From Rotaria sp. Silwood1 (taxonomy: Eukaryota > Rotifera > Eurotatoria > Philodinida > Philodinidae), in NCBI GenBank assembly GCA_905250075.1, contig CAJNOP010000117.1, positions 1 to 64,000 of the forward strand: 64,000 nucleotides of DNA, read 5' to 3'. Both the position numbers and the translations under genes were made by a program. This document shows positions 1-13,131 of this stretch, piece after piece (the first letter of the stretch is position 1; each line of letters starts with the position of its first letter). The notes below the pieces were generated by a model. That model was not told where the DNA came from, did not search any database, and saw nothing but the letters and a program-made list of their open reading frames with translations.

Positions 1-2299
1 ACTCTACTTCTCCATAGTGCAACCTAGTTTTAACTCGTCTCATCAAATTGTTACTGAGTTGTTGGTCTCCAAAGGTCAGTAGAAAGTGTTTATCCACAAC
101 AATCATTACAATAAAGTGGGCGTAGTCTTTGACAGGATGGATGAATTTCGATGAAGTTACTAATGGAGACATCTGAGAAACAACATTAGGTATTAAGGAG
201 TTGGCTAATACAGAATATTCTTCCTTTCCAGGGTTGTGAAACGAACAACAAAAATAGGTGCCATCCATCATAACTCTTCTTATAATTAAGCAACAACCGC
301 ATCGAAATACCAATGACCTAGATTGTTAGTAAAGTACATGGACACAAATTTTCAGACCTTGAACACATATAGTGGTCAAGACTGGCTGAGACGGAGACTT
401 TTGTTCACTAATAACTCGAAAATAAATGAGTATGATTAATTGTTTTATTTGGATAACTCTTGACTAAGAACAAATTAAATATTAAAGTAGAGACACATAA
501 GTAAAAATATTGAGATACAACGAAAACATATTTGAACACTTGAACGAACAAGGCTATGTTTTGACACAAGTCGAAATTTTTTATATAGCTTGAGTTGGAA
601 GATTAAGAGAAAATTCATTACGAAGTTGAATTGAATTAGCTTTTTCTTTCATAGGCTTAACATCTGATACGCAAAACGTGAGTTATTCGTCTGTGTTCCT
701 ATTGTTCAATTTATTTTACGTAACACAACATCAATGATGTTGACTTCTTTAGACTATTTTTAGTAAAAAAATATACGTTAGATACAGTAAACAAACATTT
801 GCAGTACACTCTAAATTATCGATAATGGAACGAGAGAATAAAATCGAAAGAGTCAACTTCATCTAGCATCATCGTCTTGCTCGTTATAGTAACAAAAGAA
901 TAGAAAGAAAATATCTATATATTGAGTTATGGCTTTACCTTATACTGTTTTGTACCTTTTGATGAAGTAGAAATCTGCATCATAGATGACAAAAATGAAT
1001 ATGTTATAACTCGTTAAGTTCTCAAAGAATGGACAAAAGAAAAACATTTATTTGATTTTTGTTGATTGTTTTTGCTATCAATGAAGAAATAATTATAGTA
1101 ATAATAAGTTTTTCTTAATCATCTAATTAGAAGTTACATTCAATATTGAACTGATTGGCTAAATTTTCTTTGTCAAACGAATGAAATTTAGACTAATCAT
1201 ACATGGAATGAATAACTGTATAAAAAAAGTCTCATCAGTACTGCACACATCCGCGAACGTATTTAACATGTTTTCACACGGTTTTTGATAAATTGTCGCG
1301 TGAAATATAAAATTAATACTCACTGCTGCTCGCGCTCCTGGTGATGAAATTCATAATTTTGAAAATGAGAGTTAAGATACGACATTTGCTTCCTTTTATT
1401 TGATGATAAAATAGTCGTTTTGGTGCGAATGATAAGGACGCAAGAAAGACGAAAAAAGAAATGTGAAGCGGCTTCTTATGTCTACAATAACATTTCAGTA
1501 TTTTTTCTTTATTTCTAACGAATAGTACTTGAAAAGATAAAACAGTGAAGAAAAAATAAAGTTATAAATATCAAACCAAATTCTTTGTCAATGCCAGCAT
1601 TTATGATTCTTCCATCTGTTGAATATTAAAATGACAAAGAAAAGAAAGATCGTTAATGCAAAAAGTGAATAAGAGAAATTCCTATTAGACTGTGACATAA
1701 GTTTACCATCGACTTCGGACCCTAGAAGAAAAACAAGAAGTTCGTTTCGGTAAAATTACAAGTGAGTGTCGTAATTGAACGTATCTATACTATGCGCGTA
1801 AACTTATTTGGTCTTCTCGGATCTCATCTTACGACTTTTTCCTTAGATTGCATCTCAACAGTAAGGCTACGTATTAGTCCACTTGTTTCATGACGTAAAT
1901 GCTCGATTATTAGCATTTCAACTTGAGTTGAAGAATCATTTGTTTATTATTCTCAATTAATTTTTCGAATTTTATATGAATATTTGTTTTATTTTTTATG
2001 ACATTTTTACCAGGAATACCTAATTCAAAAAAAGAATAAAAATCATCAAGCTTTACTCTATAAATAAAGAAACATACGATGTGGAAATTTAAAAGCATGA
2101 TCAGCAAGAAGTATTGCTATAGATGTCAACTTAGCAGATTGATTCGTAGTGTTAGCTGAAGAAATTGTTCTCGAAGTTGACGTCGACTGAATGATTTCAT
2201 ATGCCCTTTTATAATTTCAAATTGAGCAAGAAGACTTGACATTTGACTTTCGATGTCATCGATAGATTTTGTAATGTTATTATTATTTAATGGCTAGTA
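1..2299. other. Gene-free AT-rich stretch
   Basis: I see no coding segment, RNA gene or clear repeat here. Short open frames on either strand have lysine/phenylalanine-rich low-complexity translations and no splice partners. Confidence 0.6.
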
Positions 2300-3230
2300 T
2301 TTATTTGAGCAATAAAAATATTGGAATGTGCAATAAATAAGATACGCTATAGCAATAATTTTTGAGCAATAAGAAAACTATCTTGGGGCAATTTTATAAT
2401 ATTAAATGTGCAATAATGAATTCATTAAATAGCAGTAGTAATTTCATATTTTAGCAATAAGAAAAAGGAAAAGTAAGATATTTTTATTTACAATTGACAA
2501 TAAAAAAAGAAAAATTAATATATTATTTATATTATTGTGCCAATAAAGCTTTTTTTGATTCGGTTGGTCTCCCTCCTTTTCTTTTAGTGTCAATATTCAC
2601 ATCTTTTGCCTCTGGTGGGGGTTTGCATCCTCACCCTCACCCTGTTATCAAGAGACTAGTTCCATATCATTGTCACTTTCACTGTCAGAAATATGCTGCG
2701 CTACGCGTTGTGATTGAGCCATTTATATAAATTATATATTTTATTTTATAAGATTGACAAAATACGTATTTGTATAAATAAATTCTGAACGTAAGAGTTT
2801 TCCCATCCACTGTATTAGAATTGTCCTATTAATCATCTTGAAAATTTCCTTATGATTATCTTACACTATATATGGGATTTTTCCAACACTTTTGATATTT
2901 ATGTAATATATATTAATGTTTTCTTCTAATGAAGACCATATATTAAATTCTATTGTCTTCTCAACCTCATTGTTTTTTCTCATACACCATGTTTCAAATG
3001 TGTACGAAATAAATCGAACTCACGCAAACACATAACAATAAAAAATCATACAATTTACATAAATGAATTCGTATTTCCTTTTTAATGTGAAATTTATCTT
3101 TAATTTAAATAAACTATTGCTCATTCAGTATAGTTATTGCTGATTCAATATATTTATTGCTCATTCAATATAATTATTGCTGAATCTAATTATTACTCAT
3201 TTTAATTATTTTATTGCTCGATTAAATATA
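2300..3230. mobile_element. Foldback element with inverted GCAATAA arrays
   Basis: The left flank (about 2300-2464) holds six exact GCAATA motifs plus two variants (GCAATT, GCAGTA), spaced about 20 bases apart. The right flank (about 3111-3230) holds the reverse complement, five exact TATTGC motifs plus one variant, again with a period near 20 bases (TTATTGCTCATTCAATATAT-like). The two arrays face each other across about 650 bases. The interior has one open frame (2494-2730) that I do not recognise and a G-rich/C-rich hairpin at 2613-2642. Subterminal inverted arrays of a short motif are typical of non-autonomous DNA transposons and foldback elements, but no transposase or target-site duplication could be fixed by eye. 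The arrays are seen; the mobile-element reading is inference. Confidence 0.5.
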
Positions 3231-6200
3231 AGTCCTTTTTTTTATCTCGTTTTGTACGTGGATGACACAGCGCAAATCACTCACATAATTGAGGTTAATA
3301 TTACTTATGAGATTAGAAATAAGCACTCACTGCTCAGAATGAGGAAGTGTTCATAAATATAGAGGCTCATATCCGGTATTATTCGTTCGGACAGATTCTG
3401 GTCCGTTCAGTCTAAGGAGGTGCTTATACAGAGAGTTTTTACTGTCGATGAAACGTACGATGTAGATGTATTTTCTTCTTTCTTTTTATTCTCTTCTCTT
3501 GATATAATATAGCTATTCTTCATCTTATCATGTCTTCTTTCAAATGTTCTTAGATTTTTTCCTGGTTTTCTCATCTATATATAGTTGTGGTTTGGAAAAC
3601 AAAGATTTAGATTCAGTATTAATCTGTTGAATTAGTCTTCTGTTAACAATAGTAAACATAAGTATCCAAACTTCAGCAAATAGAAATTTCAACAGTATAA
3701 CATAGATGACAAATCAAAGATATTCATTGATAAAAAAATGATAAAATATAGTAATAAAATTTTCAGATATTAAGAAAAAAAAAGTGCAACAGATTATATC
3801 TAATGATAATCATTACATTGTCGTTTATTTGATTAGAACAAAAGCAACAACATTCTCTCATATGTTTCATATTCTGGTATGCAGAACAATATGTTTTTCC
3901 TAGAAAATTTAATGAATTTACGAAAAACAAAAGAGAAATATGACTCTTTTGTTTGTTGTAGCTACTATTTCGTCTCTTTGTTTTTTTTTTAAGGAACAGT
4001 GAATAAAATGAAGAAAAACATAATGTGAACTAGATGAAGTACAAGTTAAATACGATCGAAGCCATATATTTTTCTTATTTTGAAAATCATCCACACAACA
4101 AGATAAGAAATTTTTCAGACTAAATTTATTTAGTTTCTGTTTGAATCTGACCCATACATATTTTAGCAATAGTTCTGACTAGTAAGATAATTGAATAAAT
4201 TAAAAGTTTAATGGAATAAAAAAGACAAAGGATCGACTCTGGTTTTGATAGACTTTGTTATATATGCTTCTTCTGACTTTATTTTTGTCGGTTCCTTAAC
4301 ATTTCCTTCTTTGTATTATGTTCATTTTAGCTGAACCAATCGTAGACAGAAAACTAGATAAAGTGCAAATATTATCGTTTTTGCTTTTGTTTGTTTTGGT
4401 TTAATAATTGAATTATAGAAAAAATTTAGAAAGATGAATAACTCGTGTTATTCTAGAGTGAATATCCTCGTGATGATCCCTAATTCCTTTGTTAATGTTT
4501 CATTATTTCTAAAAAATCAGATTTTGACGAATTTTTTGTCATGTTTACACGAAGAACTCTATGATATTCTCTTTTATTAGAAAACTTGTAGGATAGAAGA
4601 TTGCAAAGCTATATTGTCAACTGTCAAATCATTGATATCGGTTAACTTCAAATATTAAACTGTTCTATATGTCTTTAACTAAATAAAATGGTAATGGTTT
4701 TAATCAAGTAAATCATTTTGAAATACCACCGTGCTAGTTTATTTCAATTCTCTAATTGACTCTAATACTTTGCATTGTGAACTAATGGGTCGTATAAAAG
4801 TGCATGATATTTTTTCAATTCCTTTGGATTCTGATGGATTAGTTTTTCATGAAAAACCGGAACTTGTAATTGGTTCTACGATAAGAGCAAATGATGGCGG
4901 CCTATCATCAATTTTTTTGATAAGACTACGGCACGCATTTAATTTACCGAGACGGATTTCGTTCTAATATTAACAAATATTTGACAAAAAACAACAGAAA
5001 TATTTTAAATTAGGGTTTCTAGGCATTCATGTTACTCTTTTCAATCGAAAAACAATATTCAGATTCATGAACCATTTTTCACGGTAAACACTGCTACTTT
5101 TAACTGCTATGTTCAAATAATGTACACTTTACATTTTACTAATGTCATTTGCTGAATGCATTTTTTTACAACGACCAAGTGCAAATGTATCAAATTATTG
5201 TGACATTCATTAATTGAAAAAAGAACTATCACAATAAGTTAAATGACAATTATACTAAACTAATTCTAAAGTAAAAAAATTTCAAAGGAATACCATATTG
5301 AGCGTCAAGTTAACTAGAAAAATAGTTCTTTTGTAGAATTCTTTTCTGAAAAACAGATAATTGTCATGACTAACAATAAGTATTATACACAATTTATAAT
5401 TTTTGAATGCATGACTATTGCTTTCGTGACATTTTTTTTTCTACGACTCTTAGTTAAAACTATGAGTAATCAAAAACTAATGAGAAAATTATTTAGATCA
5501 GTAAATTATATTTATTAATCTTTTCGTTAGCTCAATACCATTTTCAATACATAGATATTCCTTTTATCTAACTGAAGGAGATTCAAATGAGACAACGTAA
5601 AAAACATAAATTTCTTTTCTTCGACAGATCTTTATTTTTCTTAATGATAACATTGAACTCTATTCTTTTAAAATATTGTTAAAGATCTGATTCTATCTAA
5701 AGGAATCCGGCATTATGAACTATTTTGTTTTTGTAACATTCTTATTCTATGGGTAAATGACATCATTAGAAAAACATTGATAGGTCAAGTGTGACACTAT
5801 ATACGGTCGGCAAAGGAAAATTTTTGTTGAGATCTAAACTAATTTAAATTCATACGTTAGGTATAGGTTCAATCCACACTGAAAATTTATCGTTATGGTA
5901 TGATTAAGAAGAATTACAGTACCCGCTCTTTGGTACGGTTATTGATGAAGGAGTGTTGGAAACAGTCTTGAAAAAAAATCAGAACATGATTGTATCTTCT
6001 GGTTACCGATTAAGTATTGAAAGAAGATTCAATAGTAAAAAAACTTCTTGTTTCTATTGAATCTAAAAATCGTTCCTGTTTCAAAAACATCCATCACAAT
6101 GATACATGAACTAGATCCTCACTAAATGATTGTTTCTTCTTTCAGATAATCTTTTCACACGTCATCTTTTATTCCATGATAAACGGAACGATATAATGAT

Positions 6201-7318
6201 GGAAGGTGAGCCGATACAGTCAGAATTAATTTCAAATAAACAAACTAGGAAATTAATTTTTTTACGATTTTCATTACGGAGAATTGTATTTAAAACAAAA
6301 TAAAGGCATTCTTCTTGTGGTTCTCAGTCCATTGAAAAAACCATTATCAAAGCTGATTCATCTATTGAAAGATTATCTGCTATAAATTTTTTTGCATTTG
6401 ATTTTGGCCACATATGTCATTCGTGTGATATCGAGCACAAATTACACTGTAGGTTCAACAGCTTCTTCAAGGGAAACCAAGCACTTTTTTTCATAACCTT
6501 GAATAGGCATTAACATTGTACAAGGTTCTACAATAATATCTTCGTAACACGGATTATGTCGTATTTCATCTTTATCAGGATATTTTATGGCCATTTTATT
6601 TTTATTATAAAATTACAATTAATTTCTAAAACACAATAAAACCAGTTCATTTATTGAATACGATGTTTTACTGAATAAGTATGTCCTTTTTAAGATCTGT
6701 ATAGTAATATGAAAAAAAAGCAAAGAATAGGCAGCTGAAGAACAGTAAATTTTTTGATTTTATTTTTTTCAAGTTGAAGATATATTCGAACCATAGTTAA
6801 ACTCAAAACAATAGGTCATTTAAGTTTTGTCTATGAAAAATACGAGCTAAAGCAAGTATAAAAAGTCTATTTGGACCTCTAAAACTCACTAGAAATGAAT
6901 ATATTCTGTATTTTGATATCATCTCATGAGTAGCTTGACTCTTTCAGCTTGGAGACCTCTCATTAGATACAAAATAGGATACGTTACAAACTCATGCTAT
7001 CGGAGTGACCAACACATAGGCTAAAAAAAACATAATATAGGTCAAAAAGTGCTCATAACTCAAGAAATTCTCCCCTCTAGGATAACGTTTTTTAATCAGG
7101 CATAGATTTCACCAAGACGTATCTTTTAACATTAATTTGTCTAAAGTAAAACATTTGTCGGCCAAGTTAGTATAGACCATACTGTGACTTGTTCTACCTA
7201 GCGATTATTTCTCTTACCTCTAGAAGTCATAGATTCAATTTCAAGAAATCGAAAACCTGACTTTAGACTGGTCTTTTACTCGCATTTTGGGCAGTTAACA
7301 TCATGAATACTTATAGAA

Positions 7319-7377
7319 TGTGAGTGTGGGTATGAGAAGCGTACAAGATAGATGCTACACACACCTACATCCACTCT
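7319..7377. repeat. Degenerate GTGGGT/CACACC inverted hairpin
   Basis: A G/T-rich arm (7319-7336, containing GTGAGTGTGGG) is followed after about 18 bases by a C/A-rich arm (7355-7377, containing CACACACCTACATCCACTC). The reverse complement of the right arm resembles the left. It has the build of the larger telomere-like inverted array at 42194-42329. Confidence 0.45.
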
Positions 7378-7982
7378 GCTACTATGATAAGTACTAAGGC
7401 AGATATCAAATTGATTAAAAAATGAACAAGGAGATGAAAGAAAATGATAAACGCATTGCATTTAGTGATTGTAGATGAATATTACAATTAACACTGTATT
7501 TATGATTGATTTCCATTTAAGTCATGTCAGCTGGAAGGTTTTTTTCTGGACGACTTTTGTTTTTAGTACAACTTTTGTATAAGCTGAATGCTGACGGATG
7601 ATTTATGTGAAAAAGACAACTAGTGTTTATAGTACATTCAAAGGCAAAATTTTTTTTGATAATCCACGAGCTATACTTTGATACTTAAAATTTTTTAAAA
7701 CTATTTTGTCTGTAATGTAATCTGCCTATTTTATAACTTAGAATACACAATGTTCATGAAAACTCTTGTTCATTTTCCTAAGATAAACAATTGTTCTTTT
7801 CACATATTGCATTCAAGAGCATGTCAGACACTGTAGCAAACTATTATTAAACAATTTGAAAAAGAATTCTTTTATACTTTTTATATTTCGTATTAAATAC
7901 AATATAGGTTGATTTTTAGCCATCTTGTTTTTTTGTATAAATCTCCTGAGATTTGTTTTTATTGTGTTCATTTCAAAAAACA

Positions 7983-8168
7983 ATGAATGAATATGACAGT
8001 CGCACGACAACGATCATTTCGAAGAAAAATGAACGAAGTTCTCATAAACTTTTTTTTCTCTTTAATGATCAATTCTATGATAATGTCGTCAAACATGCAT
8101 TAACTCTATTAGTAAATGACAGTAATATTGATGATGTGTTATCATTTATTGGCATCACTATTTCTTAA
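7983..8168 (+). CDS. Possible short coding exon, unknown
   Basis: An ATG-initiated frame of 61 codons. Its C-terminal half (FLFNDQFYDNVVKHALTLLV and onward) looks like folded protein rather than low-complexity noise, with alternating hydrophobic residues and several aspartates. I do not recognise it. It could be a terminal exon or a small relic. No convincing splice partner or homologous neighbour was found, so support is weak. Confidence 0.22.
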   Translation: MNEYDSRTTTIISKKNERSSHKLFFLFNDQFYDNVVKHALTLLVNDSNIDDVLSFIGITIS

Positions 8169-9397
8169 GGCATCTCTCTTTCTTTTTATATTTGTACAAT
8201 CTTTCTAGCGATGATTATATTGGGTAAACTGTCAATCATAAAATACATACATAGTATAAAGAAATATAGTTTGATAATCATGTAAGTTATTATCTTTTTA
8301 AAATATACAATCTTATTGAGCATAAACGATGTGGTATCTGATTTCCACAATATAGTACTCTTCTATTTATCATAAATATAACTGTATATCTTTTATGTAT
8401 ACGACGATCAACCCTAAGGACTCTTTGATCAATGAAATACTTCGTTCATCGTTGTCATTCTAGTATGACAATGATGAAAAATATATTAACAAAAGAAAAT
8501 TGAATTAACTAAATAAATGCATTATAACATATTGTCATAAAAAAGTACGTAAGACGAAAAATTTGTTATAACCGAAAAGAATAAAGAATATAGTCTAGTT
8601 TTAATAATATACGTTTCCGGCTATTCTTCTCTATTATTTATCTAAGAAAAAGAAAACCAAGGATTATTATTATTATTTTTTCTTTCTTATTGTTTATTTC
8701 TGTGTTCTTTGCATTGATGAAAACATAACATAAATATTTTACATTGAAAAAGATATGATAACATAGACAGAAAAGAAAAACCTTGCTTCTTGTTAATATA
8801 ATGTATATTTCTGTGATTTTATTGTATGCCTAAGAGAATTACTTGTCATTTTTGTTTCTTAATCAAACTGACATAAGCAAAGAATCAGATCAAATGTAAA
8901 AAAAAAGAAAAACTTTCACGAAGAAAAATAACATTTGTTTATAGATCTAACTGTGCTCCATTCTTGCAATCGGAGATCAATTGCTGTCGATTTTTATGAT
9001 AAATATAAGCAGATAAAGAAGTTTTTTTCTGTTTGATATAAACAAAGTGACATCAGCAAGAAACGTTATTATTGCACACGCATGTATATTCATTCAGTAG
9101 TCAGAGTAGAAAATAGAAAGATTTTTGAGTCTCGTCGAAGAATATAAAGAAATTGTGTTTACTCAGAATGTGCATGTCCTCACAGGGGAAAGAAAAAAAG
9201 AACGATGACGAAAAAGAGATAGAGAGCAATAACAACAATTCTATTGTTATTGATGAGAAAAAAAATAGCGAGAGTAACAAGATATAAGTCAGAATATTTT
9301 TTTCCTTTATTCTTATCAAAAAATCATTATCATTTTTCTTTCTATCAGATATATATATATATATGTATTATTTTTTTTGAAAAAATGGTTTAATCTA

Positions 9398-10195
9398 ATG
9401 GATGTACTTGAATTACCTCGTCCTGTTATTAATTTTCTTCGAACAATGGCTAAAGAAAGTTGTCGTTATGTTTTATCATGGGATATATTCGGTGGAACTG
9501 ATACAGTAACATTAACACTTACATGGAAATTAAACGATAATGAATCTCAATTATCAACATTAAAAGTTCCACAACAACAAATGTGTGAAGATCTATATAT
9601 TCATCATAATGATTCAATATCATCATCACATTGTTCACGTCGAGAGAATAATACTTCAACATCAACTAGAATAATTCGTTCATCTAGAGGCAAAAGTCTT
9701 GAAGGAAATAATTTAACATCAACTAACCTAACACCTTCTCATCAAAAACATGTATCAAGTTTAGAACGAAAATCCAGTATTAGTCGACAAAAAATAGAAT
9801 TAGAACCAATCTATACTAATCTAAATAATGTAAAATATTCTACAAGTCCTTCACCATATTTTCGATCTAATAAAAATCAACCGTCATCTTTTACTCATAC
9901 ATATCATCATCGAACTAAAAAACAATATGAAAGTCCAATACGTCGAAAATTTATACCATCGACATCAACTATGAGTAATACATCTCCAGAATCGAGACGA
10001 ACAAATCATATTACTATTCAAACTAATGATTATGATGACGATGATAATGATGTATTTGATCCATGGATAAAAAATTTTGAATGTTCACTTGAAGATAATA
10101 CTAATAATATTATTGAAAAATCTGAAAACGACATCAATAAAATAGGAAGTACTTCTGGAAAAGTTAAATTCAAAAGAAAACCTGATTATTTTTAA
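9398..10195 (+). CDS. Unidentified 265-aa protein, conserved-looking N-terminus
   Basis: One open exon. The frame also runs upstream through TA repeats, but the first ATG is at 9398, and I prefer it over a non-ATG start 21 bases earlier. The first 50 residues (MDVLELPRPVINFLRTMAKE, then a WDIFGG segment and a stretch alternating threonine, valine and leucine) look like a compact domain. The remaining ~215 residues are Ser/Thr/Asn-rich and basic, with an acidic DYDDDDND patch near residue 213, and end in a lysine-rich tail; they are probably disordered. I do not recognise the family. AATAAA begins 4 bases after the stop codon (10199-10204), implying a very short 3' UTR. An upstream 5' exon is possible: a CAG acceptor precedes the TA repeat near 9348. 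The coding nature is supported by length and codon use. Confidence 0.6.
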   Translation: MDVLELPRPVINFLRTMAKESCRYVLSWDIFGGTDTVTLTLTWKLNDNESQLSTLKVPQQQMCEDLYIHHNDSISSSHCSRRENNTSTSTRIIRSSRGKSLEGNNLTSTNLTPSHQKHVSSLERKSSISRQKIELEPIYTNLNNVKYSTSPSPYFRSNKNQPSSFTHTYHHRTKKQYESPIRRKFIPSTSTMSNTSPESRRTNHITIQTNDYDDDDNDVFDPWIKNFECSLEDNTNNIIEKSENDINKIGSTSGKVKFKRKPDYF

Positions 10196-13131
10196 AAGAA
10201 TAAAGATATGTTTTCTTTTTTATATTCTCAGGTTGCGATCAAATTTATATCATTTTGATAAAATTGTTTACTATATCATTATCATTATTGATAAAGTTCA
10301 TTAGTGTTATATTACATTACACCATAGTGCTTTTTTTTTGTTACGTAAATCAATCATTTTGCTTTTGTATAGTATAGCATTTGTACATCATAATATTTCT
10401 GCTTGTTATTAAATTCTATGATCAACTCAATTAAGATACATCCACTTGCTTGCTGTTCTTGTTTGTTTTTTATTCTATCTTATTTCCAGATAAATATACA
10501 AAAAACAAAGACTATGAACTATTAAAAAATATGAGCTTAGTATTTAGAAGATATCGACATTATAGTCATTAGTTGACGTCCAATCAATTAGATCAATGAA
10601 CAATAAAACGAATACATCATTTATCATTTTTTTTGTGACTTTCTTGAAACAACAATGGATTTTCCATTGTTTTCAGCAAATAATCATCAACATATCGTAA
10701 ATTAATCTCAAAAAAGATTGACTTAGAAACGAATATCATACGAACATTTATGGTTGTCTGGGTTTTAATTGTTAACAATAAGGATAGTTATTCAGATATG
10801 AATTTGTAAAACATTTTGTATTATTAAAAATCGAAGTAATTGTGGATGTATGTGTCTAAAAAAAACTTTTATTCCAGTTGAATTGAAAAATCGTAATCCA
10901 GAATGGGTATTTGCAGTGTTTACACATACTTCGAAATATTCGAAAAAAGTCTAAGTGTAGTAAACCAGCTGTTCTGTAAAAGTAGTTTGTACACGCGAAG
11001 TATGTGTTAAATAAACATACTATGAACAAGTACACTTAAATGCGACATAGTCTATTTTCAAAAACATCTCAACCAGTAATATCAACAAGATAGAATTGAA
11101 CAACTTCTATCAAATAAAAAATATCCTTTGAACTCTTTGATTTAAAATTTATTTTCAGAGAATCAGATAACATGTGAATTCATTGTTCAAATTTTTTTTT
11201 GTTATACTTAAATAATACACCGGTCGTATTATTGATGAAAATCAGTGCATATTTTTTTAATAATTTTCATTCTATAATGTGTACAAAAGAAGAAAATCTT
11301 TTGATTTCATACGTAAAAGAATTCGATTAATTAATTTAATGAAAGTACCACAAAATGTCATAAATAGGAATTATTAATGTATTTATTATCTGAATTTGCC
11401 TGCAGGAAATATTATCACTTGAAAAAATCAAGTATGATAGACAAAGAGAATTTTACAAAAAAGTTATCGGAATTAATCATTTCCTTTATTCACTCTACTA
11501 TAAAAGCTTATTTGTTCTTTGTATACAAAAGAAAAACGTATTTGTCATTGCATCAGGAAAAAAAACCACATTTTTTCATAATGTAAAGCATTTGACAAGG
11601 ATTTTTGTATTTATTATCTCACTTTATGAAGCAAATAGAATAAAGAATAGTCGATATTTCATCTGATAAAAGTGTCAATAGGTAATTTCATATAAATCAT
11701 TTCACGTTACTATATAGAGAGAATAAAGACAAATACTCTTTTTTTTTTCTTTAAACATATGAATATTATCCAAGTCGACACCATTTTACATTCTATCAGT
11801 AATATTCAATACAATTTTAGATTAAAATTTCTCTTGAAATCAAACTAATCTTTGACAATCCATGACATTCTTCTTTGCTATGCCATATTCAACATCAATA
11901 TGGTCTCTATCAAAAACATCAAATTTACATTTTTTTTTTTATCATAAATCACAATCCACGTGTAAATATAACTTTGCCATTTAAACGAGAATCGATTTAT
12001 ATATATATACATACATATTTTTTTTACGCCGTAGATACGTACAAAAAAGAGAAAACTATAAGAGCTCGCAATGATATAATTTACTTTTCTCATCAACTCT
12101 TTATTTAATGAGAAATTTCATGAACCGTATATGAGACAACATCATGATTACCATGTAAAATAACAACAACAATACTATAGTAAGAGCAATTAATGAATAC
12201 ATATTACATCATCAATAGTGACTATTTTTTTAGTTCATCAGTTAACAAATAAAAGCATAGAAAATAGTGACAAAACAAAACTCATCTATATATGCATGTT
12301 CACTTCATATGATATATATATATATATGTATTCAATAAATGACAGATAAATTGATAGAATCAATGAATGATCATTTGCCAGAAGGATTTTAAGTAAGTGT
12401 ATGACATATCTATCTTTATATCAAAAATAACAATGTTAATGTTAATATATGACATCTCATGAAAAAGATTACTTAAAAAATAACTCATCATTGAAATATT
12501 GAATGTTGTGATCATAGAATAGATTAAATAGTTTTTTTATTTCTTCTTTATTCATGAATACTTTCAAAATACATTCAATAACATATTTATATATGTGTAT
12601 CACGACACCTATTCAACTGTCATCACCTGTCTGCTTCGTGTCCCAATATTCGCTTCTTTTTTCGCATCCAAATGTCATTGATTTCTTCTCTTTTTCTCTT
12701 TCTTTCTTTTTTGTCAATTGTAGGTTTGTCACTATTTAACCATTATTGTTGGTGAACCAACTATTCCTCCTCCTTCTTCTTCATACGTCCTCAAATAATA
12801 ATCACACACATCTCATAATAACACGATTATCCATGATAGATGGCTTGACCATCGGTCTTCATGCATGCATAGATACATATATCAACATATATAGATCATT
12901 CGTTGTTCTCATTTTCTTTTTTTTTACACAATCATCATCATTAAAGTTTCTCTCGTCTTATTTCGCATTCTTGCTATCCTAATTAATTTACCATCAATGT
13001 TCAATTTATCAAGTAAAAAAAACTATAGCAAAGACTAGAAGAAAAAGAAATGATTAAACAGTTATCTTTTCTTCTTTCATGACCTGTATTCATTTCTTAT
13101 TGTATACAACAATCCATAGAAGAATAAAGAT
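10196..13131. other. Intergenic, no gene seen
   Basis: AT-rich sequence with poly-T and TA tracts. Short open frames on both strands overlap each other and read as low-complexity phenylalanine, isoleucine and tyrosine. It may hold the promoter of the gene starting at 13132, but I see no specific element. Confidence 0.5.

Larger units (their letters stand above)
3231..9397. other. Long gene-poor interval
   Basis: No gene is supported over most of this stretch. It contains a 10-bp inverted repeat (GATTCAATAG at 6026-6035 against CTATTGAATC at 6054-6063), a GT/CA hairpin at 7319-7377, a possible short coding exon at 7983-8168 and a TA microsatellite near 9350. Confidence 0.5.

Noticed and set aside
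2494..2730. 78-aa frame inside the GCAATAA foldback as a transposase
   Set aside because: No DDE/DDD pattern or helix-turn-helix is visible; too short.
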